Positions 25,538 to 33,751 of a stretch of 64,000 nucleotides of DNA are shown here, one piece after another. The position numbers were made by a program, and so were the translations under genes. The stretch is from Planctomycetota bacterium. Its GTDB lineage: Bacteria; Planctomycetota; Brocadiia; SM23-32; JAKLEA01. The notes beneath the pieces are model-generated. The model made no database searches. It had not been told where the DNA came from and saw only the letters and a program-made list of their open reading frames with translations. Position 1 is the first letter of the stretch, and the number at the start of each line of letters is the position of its first letter. The stretch spans positions 248,001 through 312,000 of the forward strand of contig JAKLEA010000006.1 in assembly GCA_022711755.1 (NCBI GenBank), read 5' to 3'.

Positions 25538-28500
25538 TCACCAGCGAACCTGAAATGACACGACACCCTTTTCACCTGCCTTCCATTCGATCCAGCCGTT
25601 CTTCAGCGTCAGGGTCTGCCTGCCGAGAACCGCGCCATTACGGTCGAGACTCGTCAATTCAACCTGCGCTGGTGATTCGCCGGTCAGAGCCGGAAGGTCA
25701 ATCCTGACGATGAACTCCTCTTCGCGCGGGGCGGGAATGATTATCAGGCCAACGCCGTCCTTGGCGCCGGATTCGCTTCGGCGTTTGATGATGACGCAGC
25801 CGTTGGTTTGAACCTTGCCGAAGTCGGCGACCTCCCGCTCCACGTTCATGCGCTTGAGGTATCCGGCAAGGATGGACTCCGTCGCGTTCTCCGCCGGGGC
25901 GGGCGGCTCATATGAAACTTTTCCGTCTTTGACCACGATGGTTCCCAGCATCGCGCGCCCGTCCGCGTCCTCCCCCACGCCCTCGCTGCGCAGCCTTCCG
26001 ATTGCCGGCTCGTGCAGTCCGGCCTTGATGTCGTAACGCCCGTCAGGCGTCCCTTTCGGCAACTCGACGACATGAGGTCCGTCGCTGACTTCCACCTCCG
26101 GTTTCCATTCCAGGGTCGGCGTCGCGGGATGATGATCGTTCTGAAAGACAATCTGCTCGGGTCCGGACGAGCGGTCGTTCGTGAAGTGGACGTAGACGCA
26201 CCAGTTCCGGGCCATGCCGCTCTTCGGCAGCCAGCGATAGGTGATCTCGAACCTGCGCGGGCCGGCGGGACGGACTTCAGGGGGGAGGGGTTGGATTCTG
26301 ACCGCGTGATTGAACGGGTTCACTATCCACGTCCGCGCGTCGGCGTAGATCGTCCCGTCGGCCTCTGCGTAGTCGCCGATGACGCGCGATCCGTCCGCGG
26401 TCGGGAGGTATTTCGTCGCCGCGTCCAGCCCCGCACCCTTTGCCATCCAGCCGAAGGCAGGAAGCGTTTCGCCTTCGATGCTCCATTCATCTTCGGTCCG
26501 GTTCACGAGGACGGTCATTCCGCTGTCGTAGGCAATCTTAACCCGATCCGTCTGTCCGGCGGGGAGGGCCTCATCCGCCGTTGCAAGCTTTCCAGCGACG
26601 TCATAGAGGATTGAGGTTGCCTGCGCGGCTGCGCATCGTTTCTGAATCGGGGTTACGAGGTAATATTCGCGTATGACGTACGGGGCGCGTTTGAGAAATT
26701 GGTTTGCGACAAATCCGGCGTGGCCATAGGCGAGCTCGGTGGCGCGATACTTGTCCAGTTGCTCCGGCGTCGGCGTCCTGTCGTGCCAGCCGGACGAATA
26801 GCCGGAGTTGAGCCAGCGCTCGAGATATCCGACTCCGTGGTTGACCATCTGGGGATGAATCTTGAGCAGGTCGAAATCCGGCAAAAGAGGCGCGGCCTCA
26901 CCTCCGAGAATCTGCGCCTCGACGCCGTCGCAGAGTCCGGCCCAGAAGAAGTGGCGATGCCCCTCGCCGAAAAGCGGCCCATCATGGGTTTTACGCTCGA
27001 ATTCGTAAAGCTCCGCGTAACGCTCAAGGTTGGTGATGAACATGCCGGCGCCCGGCGCGGCGGCGTCCGCGTCAACGCGGAACCACGGGTCAACGCACGG
27101 ATGCACGTCGAGATAAGACGCGTTTGTGCCGTAGCGCCTGTGAACCTCCGGCGATTCCAGCTTCGCGTATTTCAGGCACTCGGTCGTCTTCATGAAATAA
27201 CTCTGAACCTGAACCGCGCCGTTGAACCATGCCGCGAACCATTTTCCGTCCGGCTGGAGGGCGAGGTCCTTCTCGTTCCAGTAGTCCGAATTCGGATAGA
27301 AGTCCACGTAGTTCTCATGAAGGGACGTGCGATACCCAAGTCCAACGGTAGTGGACACGAAGCGGCGCATGTCGTCTTCCGTGCCCAGGTTCGGGTCCGC
27401 CGGGACGTGGTTTGGCAGGGCGTTATCGTAGCCGCTTCGCTGCCAGACGTGCTTTATGATCGCGGCGTCGCGAACGCCGTAAGATGCCAACTCCTCGAAC
27501 CAGTCGGCGTCCTCGGCGTACCTCCCCCCCCAGACGTCGAACATGATCCGCCCGGCAAGGTCTTCGATGAAGGGAGATTTCTGGAACGGGATGTTGGGCA
27601 GGACCTCGGCCAGTTGAGGCGAGAAGGTCAGGTATGCGCATTGATCCAGCGGGTTGAGCGAGCCGTCCGTCTTTGGCGCGTAGATGGCCGTGTCTTCGGA
27701 ATGACTCGTTGCGTTCGATTTCGTCCAGTCGAGAATCAGGGACGAGTATGCGCCCGAATCGGCCAGCCATGAGATCGGCGCGTACGAGAGGTACGGGATT
27801 TCCACGCGCCGGCGGATGGGGGACAGAACGGTCCCGAACGCAAACTCGGTTATCCTCGGCTCTTTCGACGAAACGCTCAGTCGCAACGATCGCCCTTCCA
27901 GTTTCGCGCTGGTGACAATGAACACCTTCTTTTTATTCACTTCATGCGTATTGACAAAATTGAAACTACCGTCATCAGCAAGCTCGAAGGCGCCGACTGC
28001 CGATTCAACCTCGCTCTCGCCTGCCCGCGCAATACCCTTTCCCGCGAACAGGGTCGGCCCGCCGCCTACGCAAGCCCGGTACGTTCCGGCAATGGAGCCG
28101 TCCGGCGCGATGATGAAAACAGTCAGGCGGTCAATCCAGACGTTGCCCGGTTTCAGGCAGTAGACCACCTCGCAATCGGGGCCTTTGTGCCTGAACACAG
28201 CGACGCCGGCCTCGTCGTTCCACGAGCATGAGGATTCGCTCTCCCACGCCGTCGAGGGGCGGCAGCCTTCCCCGCGACGATTCTGCAGGCTCTTCAGGTC
28301 AGCCGGGCGTTCCCACTCGCGCGCGATATGCGTCGCGGATGCGTCTCCGATGACGATGGTCGGATCGCCGAAGAATGAATAGTCAAAGCCCGGATTATTG
28401 TTCGGCCCGGGGCCGGTCTCGAGCGACAACTCGATATCGCTGCCGGCGTATTCGCTGAGATCGAAGGAGTGATCTTCCCATTCGCCCTTCGAGTAATACG

Positions 28501-28984
28501 TATTCATAAGCTCGACGGTTCTGTCGCCGCGCTTGACGCGGGCCCGGAAGTCGCTGCCGTCCGATTTTCCCTCGACGGCAATTTCCTTCCACATGGCGAT
28601 TGAGAACTCCAGTCGAATCGGCTTGACATCCGGAAGGCGGAGCGGATAAGTGGCGGTCGTCGTTCCCGTGCCGTTCTTCCAGGGGCAGTGGATGAGCAGG
28701 CAGCCCTTGCCGTCCTGCCTGCCGCGCGGGGTGAAGGAGATCCCGTTCGCGTCGTAGAAATGCCCCGTCCACGACGGCGGCATCTCCCCGGCGCGCCCGT
28801 CCGTGTATCGGTATGCGACGCGGTAGATACCGAGGTCCACGAGCGGCCACCTGCCCGCGCCAGGCTCGACGCGCTCCGGCAGGCCGCCCTTTTCCGACAA
28901 CGCTATCGCCCCGGCGTCGCTGAGCGCCGCACAACCTGCGGCAAGAACAAGCGCGGCTGGCGCCAGCAATCTCGCAAGGTCCAT
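25538..28984 (-). CDS. Large lipoprotein, probable multi-domain glycoside hydrolase
   Basis: The 1148-residue protein has a lipobox (ALVLAAGC, Cys 18) and is the first and largest gene of the cluster. Residues about 50-330 contain jelly-roll domains (PLRLPDVKPIRLEFSIAMW, IELSLETGPGPNNNPGFDY). Residues about 460-830 resemble a TIM barrel of clan GH-A or GH101 type: RDAAIIKHVWQRSGYDNALP, GYRTSLHENYVDFYPNSDYW, ASYLDVHPCVDPW and GEGHRHFFWAGLCDGVEAQI, where D/E in YLD and GEG are candidate catalytic acids. The last 300 residues are beta-rich. I could not name a family. It is probably anchored in the outer membrane and attacks a polymer first. Confidence 0.65.
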   Translation of the reverse strand: MDLARLLAPAALVLAAGCAALSDAGAIALSEKGGLPERVEPGAGRWPLVDLGIYRVAYRYTDGRAGEMPPSWTGHFYDANGISFTPRGRQDGKGCLLIHCPWKNGTGTTTATYPLRLPDVKPIRLEFSIAMWKEIAVEGKSDGSDFRARVKRGDRTVELMNTYYSKGEWEDHSFDLSEYAGSDIELSLETGPGPNNNPGFDYSFFGDPTIVIGDASATHIAREWERPADLKSLQNRRGEGCRPSTAWESESSCSWNDEAGVAVFRHKGPDCEVVYCLKPGNVWIDRLTVFIIAPDGSIAGTYRACVGGGPTLFAGKGIARAGESEVESAVGAFELADDGSFNFVNTHEVNKKKVFIVTSAKLEGRSLRLSVSSKEPRITEFAFGTVLSPIRRRVEIPYLSYAPISWLADSGAYSSLILDWTKSNATSHSEDTAIYAPKTDGSLNPLDQCAYLTFSPQLAEVLPNIPFQKSPFIEDLAGRIMFDVWGGRYAEDADWFEELASYGVRDAAIIKHVWQRSGYDNALPNHVPADPNLGTEDDMRRFVSTTVGLGYRTSLHENYVDFYPNSDYWNEKDLALQPDGKWFAAWFNGAVQVQSYFMKTTECLKYAKLESPEVHRRYGTNASYLDVHPCVDPWFRVDADAAAPGAGMFITNLERYAELYEFERKTHDGPLFGEGHRHFFWAGLCDGVEAQILGGEAAPLLPDFDLLKIHPQMVNHGVGYLERWLNSGYSSGWHDRTPTPEQLDKYRATELAYGHAGFVANQFLKRAPYVIREYYLVTPIQKRCAAAQATSILYDVAGKLATADEALPAGQTDRVKIAYDSGMTVLVNRTEDEWSIEGETLPAFGWMAKGAGLDAATKYLPTADGSRVIGDYAEADGTIYADARTWIVNPFNHAVRIQPLPPEVRPAGPRRFEITYRWLPKSGMARNWCVYVHFTNDRSSGPEQIVFQNDHHPATPTLEWKPEVEVSDGPHVVELPKGTPDGRYDIKAGLHEPAIGRLRSEGVGEDADGRAMLGTIVVKDGKVSYEPPAPAENATESILAGYLKRMNVEREVADFGKVQTNGCVIIKRRSESGAKDGVGLIIIPAPREEEFIVRIDLPALTGESPAQVELTSLDRNGAVLGRQTLTLKNGWIEWKAGEKGVVSFQVRW

Positions 28985-29053
28985 TAACCTTCTCCTCCAT
29001 TATTGTGACGCGCCCGGCCAATCCGAATCGGGAAGGAAACCTGCGCGCGGAGT

Positions 29054-30295
29054 TCAGGCATGGAAGGCCATTCCCGCGAAGGTGACCATGCTGCCCATCT
29101 CCTCCTCGACGCTCTGCTGGTATGAAACAAGCTCCGCCTCACGCCCGCGCAGGGCGTTGAGGAGGACGTAAATCGGAGGAATGCCGCAGACGTTCAGGTC
29201 CTCGCATTCCTGGCGGGCGTGCTCCAGGAAGCCGTCCGGATCGCCCTTCCCGGCGAAGCCCAGAAGCGTCCTGTCCGCGTTCTCAACCTGCTTGAGCAGC
29301 AGGGGGCTGATCGGTATCTGCTGCCCGAAGCGGGCGCCGACGTGGCTGAGGTCGGCGCTGGCGATGATGCAGACCTTCTCCGGTCCTTCCCCAGCCCAGG
29401 AGGCGAGGGTATCGCAGAGATTGCGGATTTCCCTTCTTATCTCCCCCCCCCTCTCGCCGGCCGGATTGGTTTCCGCGTCCGTCAGCCGGGAGCAGAGGAC
29501 TGGCACGATGCTGAAGTCGGCGCGTCCGCCCAGCGCGTGCTGAAGCATGAGAGCCTGGAACTCAATGGTATGCTCGTTCAGGTGGGCAAGCTCGTCTTCG
29601 AAGTAAGCGTCTTCCATCCCCCGCGCAAGGGCCTCCACGCGCCCGGCGTCCGCGCGGACCTTGCCGATGGGCGTTTCGAAATCCTTGGCGGTGAGCGACA
29701 CGGGCGCGCTGCCGGAGTGGCTCGTGCCGAGGATGACGTAGGTTTCCGCTGGAGCGGCCTCCATGACGCGACGATAAGTCCGGGCATAGCACAGCCCGCC
29801 GCGCCCAAGATCAATATGGGGCGCTATAAAGCCGCGCAGCGGGCGGCCTGTTCCGCGCGACTCAGGCAGGCCGGGGCCTCCGTTCTCCGTGAAGAGCGAG
29901 TCAAGAAATTCGCGCAGCTCCGCCTCTTCCTCCGGGTAGCCGGTTCCGGCGTGGGCGGCCTCTCGCGAGGGCGATTCGCGGTAGAGCTTCTTCAGGTTTG
30001 CGACGTATTCATCGAAGCGTTCGCTTTCCAGGAAGAGCGCCTCGTCGAGCTGGCCAATCATCTCGGCGAGTTTATCGCTGGGAACAAGTTCGCCGAACTG
30101 CCGGGTGAGGGCCACCTGCATGTCGCGGACGGTGTTCTCCCCGTTCATCAGGATCAGGATGTGCAGCATGGCGGAGTGCAGGACGGCCTGCCCGGGGGCC
30201 ATGTTTGTGGGATCGCGCAGGACGATCACCTGTTCCCCCTCCATTTCGCAGGGGATGACCTCCAGGGCGCGAAGTCTCGGCTTTTCGGGTATCAT
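29054..30295 (-). CDS. AmmeMemoRadiSam system protein B (MEMO family)
   Basis: The 413-residue protein consists of a helical N-terminal domain (about 1-135) and a MEMO-type dioxygenase-like domain. The latter shows FIAPHIDLGRGGLCYARTYR (H and adjacent acid), YVILGTSHSG, LAHLNEHTIEFQALML and IIASADLSHVGARFGQQ, the His-containing motifs of the MEMO fold related to extradiol dioxygenases. MEMO proteins usually occur with an AMMECR1 protein and a radical SAM enzyme; neither is in the window. The extra N-terminal domain is also seen in some bacterial members. Function is unknown; redox or cofactor-related roles have been proposed for the family. Confidence 0.88.
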   Translation of the reverse strand: MIPEKPRLRALEVIPCEMEGEQVIVLRDPTNMAPGQAVLHSAMLHILILMNGENTVRDMQVALTRQFGELVPSDKLAEMIGQLDEALFLESERFDEYVANLKKLYRESPSREAAHAGTGYPEEEAELREFLDSLFTENGGPGLPESRGTGRPLRGFIAPHIDLGRGGLCYARTYRRVMEAAPAETYVILGTSHSGSAPVSLTAKDFETPIGKVRADAGRVEALARGMEDAYFEDELAHLNEHTIEFQALMLQHALGGRADFSIVPVLCSRLTDAETNPAGERGGEIRREIRNLCDTLASWAGEGPEKVCIIASADLSHVGARFGQQIPISPLLLKQVENADRTLLGFAGKGDPDGFLEHARQECEDLNVCGIPPIYVLLNALRGREAELVSYQQSVEEEMGSMVTFAGMAFHA

Positions 30296-30408
30296 TCTTT
30301 GGCCTCGCTTTCAGCGGTTCAGGGAAACGCAGGCGGCATGTTACAATGCGACTGCGAACTGTGTCAAAGCCGCCGCATGATCCGGGATCGGTTTCTGAGG
30401 AATCTGGT

Positions 30409-32037
30409 TTGTTGGGTTCAAAGTCGCCGGACACAATCATGGCGATTTCATCCCCCGCCGGGGTCGGGGAGCGGGCGATACTGCGCCTGAGCGGTCCGCA
30501 AGCCCTGAGCGTTGCGCGGGATATGTTCGCTCCGGGCGACATTGGCAACTGCGCGCGGCTCACAAGCGGTCCCCCATCAGCCAATACTGATCCGCCTTCT
30601 CCCTCGGACTTGTTTAGCGCCCAGGATTCAGTTAATGCTGATCGCATGAATGCCTTCCTTCTCCTTGGGGAGAAGGCGGCCGCGCCGCTTGCGGCGCGCC
30701 GGATGAGGGGGGGGAGAAATTGTCCAAACGCTTCATGCGCAACTTCTTCTGAGGACGCTTCTTTCCGCCCGGACCAGGAACCGAAATTCGGAACCTACCG
30801 CGCCTATATCGGCGAACTAAGCTCGGGCGAGGACCTGCCGCCCATTCCGTGCATGTTGTTCGTCATGCGCAAGCCGCGATCGTACACGCGGGAGGACGTC
30901 GTCGAATTTCACCTCCTTTCCAGCCCCCCCCTGCTTGAAATCATCATGGAAGACGTCCTGCGCGGGCCGCGCAGAGTCAGGCTCGCGGAGCCGGGCGAAT
31001 TCACGAGGCGGGCATTCCTGAACGGGCGCATTGACCTCGTCCAGGCGGAGGCGGTCATGGCGGCCATCAGCGCGCGCAACGAAGCGGAGCTTCGCCGCTC
31101 GGTCGAGTCCCTGTCCGGCGGAATTTCCCGCCGGATAAGGCAGGCGCGGGAGGCGCTGATCGAGATTCTTGCGGAGATCGAGGCCGGGCTGGACTTCTCC
31201 GATCAGGACGTCGAACCCGCATCGCTCGACGGACTGCATTCCCGAATGGAGCAACTCAAGACGGAGCTTCGCCGCCTTGCGTCGGACGGCGCGACCGACG
31301 ACGCAAAGCGGAACGAACCGACGGTCGTCCTCTGCGGCCCGCCCAACGCCGGGAAATCCAGCCTCTTCAACGCGCTTGTCGGACGTGACGCGGCCATTGT
31401 GACTGACATTGCCGGAACGACGCGCGACGCGACGCATTCCGCGCTCAAACTTGACGGCGCGGAAATCCGACTCGTTGATTCCGCGGGGTTGAGTTCGTCA
31501 TATGCCGCAGGACCGGACGCGGACGCCGTAGCCGGGGCGAAGCGATGGATCGCGGCGGCGGACCTGGTGGTCTTCGTCCTTGACAGGTCGCTCCCGCTGA
31601 AAGAGCCTGACTTGGAAGCCCTGCTCTCCCTCGGCGCAAGGCGCGTAATTCTGATTCTTAACAAGAGCGATCTACCGCCGGCATTCGGGCCGGAGGACGT
31701 ATCCCGATTCGGCGTCGGCTTTCCAATCTTCGAGGCTTCAAGTGTGACGGGCCTCGGCCTGGACGGCGTAAGAGCGGCCATGCGCGAATGCGTGATCGGG
31801 GGGGGGGTTGACGCATCGGGATGGTCATGCGTCATGAACCTTCGCCAGCGCGAGGCCGCGCGCGGCGCGGTTGCCTCCCTGGATGACGCAATTGCGGTGG
31901 TTCGCGCCGGGGAGCCGCTGGAGTTCGCCGCTCTTGGACTCCGGGAGGCGGCGCTGCGACTGGCCTCGCTCACCGGAGAGATTTCAGCGGATAATGTTCT
32001 TGACGCGATCTTCTCACAGTTCTGCATAGGAAAGTAG
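30409..32037 (+). CDS. mnmE: tRNA modification GTPase MnmE carrying a repeat-derived insertion
   Basis: MnmE with MnmG makes the 5-carboxymethylaminomethyl group on wobble uridines of tRNA. I place the start at TTG 30409 (GAGG 8 bases upstream, conserved PDTIMAISSPAG right after); an ATG at 30346 overlaps a possible -10 element TACAAT. The N-terminal folate-binding domain is followed by a helical domain and G domain: G1 GPPNAGKSSLFNAL, G2 around TDIAGTTRDA, G3 DSAGL, G4 NKSD, and the terminal FCIGK with the conserved Cys. Two oddities: about 60 extra residues in the N-terminal domain (roughly 56-120), coded by a palindromic repeat, and HLLSSPP where most members have HGG after the SYT-x-ED-x-x-E motif. 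Confidence 0.92.
   Translation: MLGSKSPDTIMAISSPAGVGERAILRLSGPQALSVARDMFAPGDIGNCARLTSGPPSANTDPPSPSDLFSAQDSVNADRMNAFLLLGEKAAAPLAARRMRGGRNCPNASCATSSEDASFRPDQEPKFGTYRAYIGELSSGEDLPPIPCMLFVMRKPRSYTREDVVEFHLLSSPPLLEIIMEDVLRGPRRVRLAEPGEFTRRAFLNGRIDLVQAEAVMAAISARNEAELRRSVESLSGGISRRIRQAREALIEILAEIEAGLDFSDQDVEPASLDGLHSRMEQLKTELRRLASDGATDDAKRNEPTVVLCGPPNAGKSSLFNALVGRDAAIVTDIAGTTRDATHSALKLDGAEIRLVDSAGLSSSYAAGPDADAVAGAKRWIAAADLVVFVLDRSLPLKEPDLEALLSLGARRVILILNKSDLPPAFGPEDVSRFGVGFPIFEASSVTGLGLDGVRAAMRECVIGGGVDASGWSCVMNLRQREAARGAVASLDDAIAVVRAGEPLEFAALGLREAALRLASLTGEISADNVLDAIFSQFCIGK
30653..30718 (+). repeat. Two-stem palindromic repeat inside mnmE (copy A)
   Basis: Stem 1 pairs CCTTCTCC (30657-30664) with GGAGAAGG (30669-30676). 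Stem 2 pairs GCGCCGC (30682-30688) with GCGGCGC (30691-30697), with outer GGC and GCC also pairing. A G-rich tail (GGATGAGGGG) follows. The layout equals the intergenic copies at 36898 and 47523. It is translated in frame within MnmE. Upstream, near-direct repeats AATACTGATC (30583-30592) and AATGCTGATC (30634-30643) may mark the full inserted segment. Confidence 0.7.
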
Positions 32038-32073
32038 TCACAAGTCTTGCGGCGTAGCCGCATGGAGGAAGGC

Positions 32074-33678
32074 ATGAAACAATCACTCATTCCGGGAACA
32101 AGGATTTCTGCGGCCGCGCCGGCCGCGTGTCTCGCGCTGCTGCTCCTGCAGGCGTGCGGAAGCGCGCAGAAAACAGGGGGGGAGGCAGAGAAACCCCGCT
32201 TCTGCCGCGTGGAGGGCGGGCGGCTGCTTGACGGCGACGGGCGAGATCTGATCCTTCGCGGGATAAACGTCTCCGGCTCCTCGAAAGCCCCGCCCTTCCT
32301 GCCGTGGGCGAAGAAGGAGGACGTCCAACTGTTGCGCAAGTGGGGCTTCAACCACGTCCGTTACCTGATTGTCTGGGAGGCCGTCGAGCCGCAGCCGGGC
32401 GTCTATGACGACGCGTACCTGGATCAGGTCGCGGAGCGTCTCGCGTGGTGCAGGGAGGCGGGACTGAAGGTCGTGCTGGACATGCACCAGGACCTTTACG
32501 CGCGCAAATACGGCGGGGACGGCGCGCCGGAATGGGCTTGCCTTGAGGACGGCCTGCCCAACCCGACGCTCAGCACGGACATGTGGTTCGTGAACTACCT
32601 CAAACCCGTCGTCAACCGCTGCTTCGACAACTTCTGGGCGAACAAGCCCGGCCCCGGCGGCGTCGGGCTTCAGGACCGGTACGCCGCGATGTGGCAGCAT
32701 GTCGCCCGGCGGTTCCGCGACGACACGAACATCGTCGGCTACGACCTGATGAACGAGCCGCACTATGGCTCCGCGATCTACAACATCATTCAGAACGGCA
32801 TCGTCCTGATGAACAAGCACCTGAGCATGAAATCGAAGCTCGCGGCGCTCCAACTGGCGCAGAAGCAGAACGTGGAGGCCAATCAGGCGATTGAGATCGT
32901 CAAGGAGCTTATGCGCAAGGACGTGCTGCTGAAGCTCTTCGACGAGGGGAATCCCATCCCGCAGGGCTTCGAGAAGAAACATCTCCAGCCCTTCACCGAC
33001 AGGATCGCCCAGGCGATACGCGAGGTTGACGCGAATCACGTCATCTTCTTCGAGCCGGCCGCGGGGCCGACCTCCAGCACGCGATTCACAACGGGGATGG
33101 ACGTCCCGAAGGATAAAGCCGGACAGCCGATGAGCAACGTCGTCTTCGCGCCGCACCATTACGATTTCGCGGCGGACCTTGGCAGCGCCGAGGTCTACGG
33201 AGGGCCGGAGTTCGTGAAGCGCCAGATCGGGCGCGCCATCCAGTCAGCCGAGCGCATGGGCGTTCCGGTCTGGTTCGGCGAGTGGGGTTACTGGACCGGC
33301 CCCGCAAACGCCCCGCAAATGACCAGCGACACGCTTGACGCCTTCGACCATTACATGTGCGGCTGGGCTTACTGGGAATACAGCGAGTGGGTGAAGACCT
33401 CGTTCGTGCCGGGCATCTGCGGACGGCCCTACCCCGAAGCGGTCGCGGGAAGACCGACGCGGATTTCATGCTCGGAAAAGGAATTCGCCCTGGAGTTCGA
33501 GTCGCTGCCCGGCGGCGGGGAGACCGTCATCTGGGTCCCGCCGGAGAGGAGGATTGACGTTGTCATCACGCTGTCTGGCGGCGGGAAGGCGGAATGGGCG
33601 AGGACCGGGAGCGGACACGTGAAGGCGATATGCACGGCAGGCGGGGGGAAATGTTCCGTGGTGATTCGGATGCAATAA
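32074..33678 (+). CDS. GH5-family lipoprotein, endoglycoceramidase-like
   Basis: Three in-frame ATG or alternative starts exist; ATG 32074 has GGAGG 5 bases upstream and gives a lipoprotein signal (ALLLLQAC, Cys 28). The 534-residue enzyme shows the GH5 TIM barrel: LRGINVSGSSK (about 61-71), HVRYLIVWEAVEP, VVLDMHQDLYARKYGGDGAP, the acid/base Glu 228 in GYDLMNEPHYG, VVFAPHHYDF and the nucleophile Glu 403 in WFGEWGYW. A beta domain closes the protein. The DMHQD and NEPHYG contexts resemble the endoglycoceramidase-related branch of GH5; activity on glycolipids or on glucan or galactan is inference. It follows mnmE by 36 bases but is likely functionally separate. Confidence 0.85.
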   Translation: MKQSLIPGTRISAAAPAACLALLLLQACGSAQKTGGEAEKPRFCRVEGGRLLDGDGRDLILRGINVSGSSKAPPFLPWAKKEDVQLLRKWGFNHVRYLIVWEAVEPQPGVYDDAYLDQVAERLAWCREAGLKVVLDMHQDLYARKYGGDGAPEWACLEDGLPNPTLSTDMWFVNYLKPVVNRCFDNFWANKPGPGGVGLQDRYAAMWQHVARRFRDDTNIVGYDLMNEPHYGSAIYNIIQNGIVLMNKHLSMKSKLAALQLAQKQNVEANQAIEIVKELMRKDVLLKLFDEGNPIPQGFEKKHLQPFTDRIAQAIREVDANHVIFFEPAAGPTSSTRFTTGMDVPKDKAGQPMSNVVFAPHHYDFAADLGSAEVYGGPEFVKRQIGRAIQSAERMGVPVWFGEWGYWTGPANAPQMTSDTLDAFDHYMCGWAYWEYSEWVKTSFVPGICGRPYPEAVAGRPTRISCSEKEFALEFESLPGGGETVIWVPPERRIDVVITLSGGGKAEWARTGSGHVKAICTAGGGKCSVVIRMQ

Positions 33679-33751
33679 CCCGCCGGACGGTTGCGAATCT
33701 GGAAACGCTGTCCGAGCCTCCGCGTTGGCCAGCTTCCGAAAAAACCTGCCG

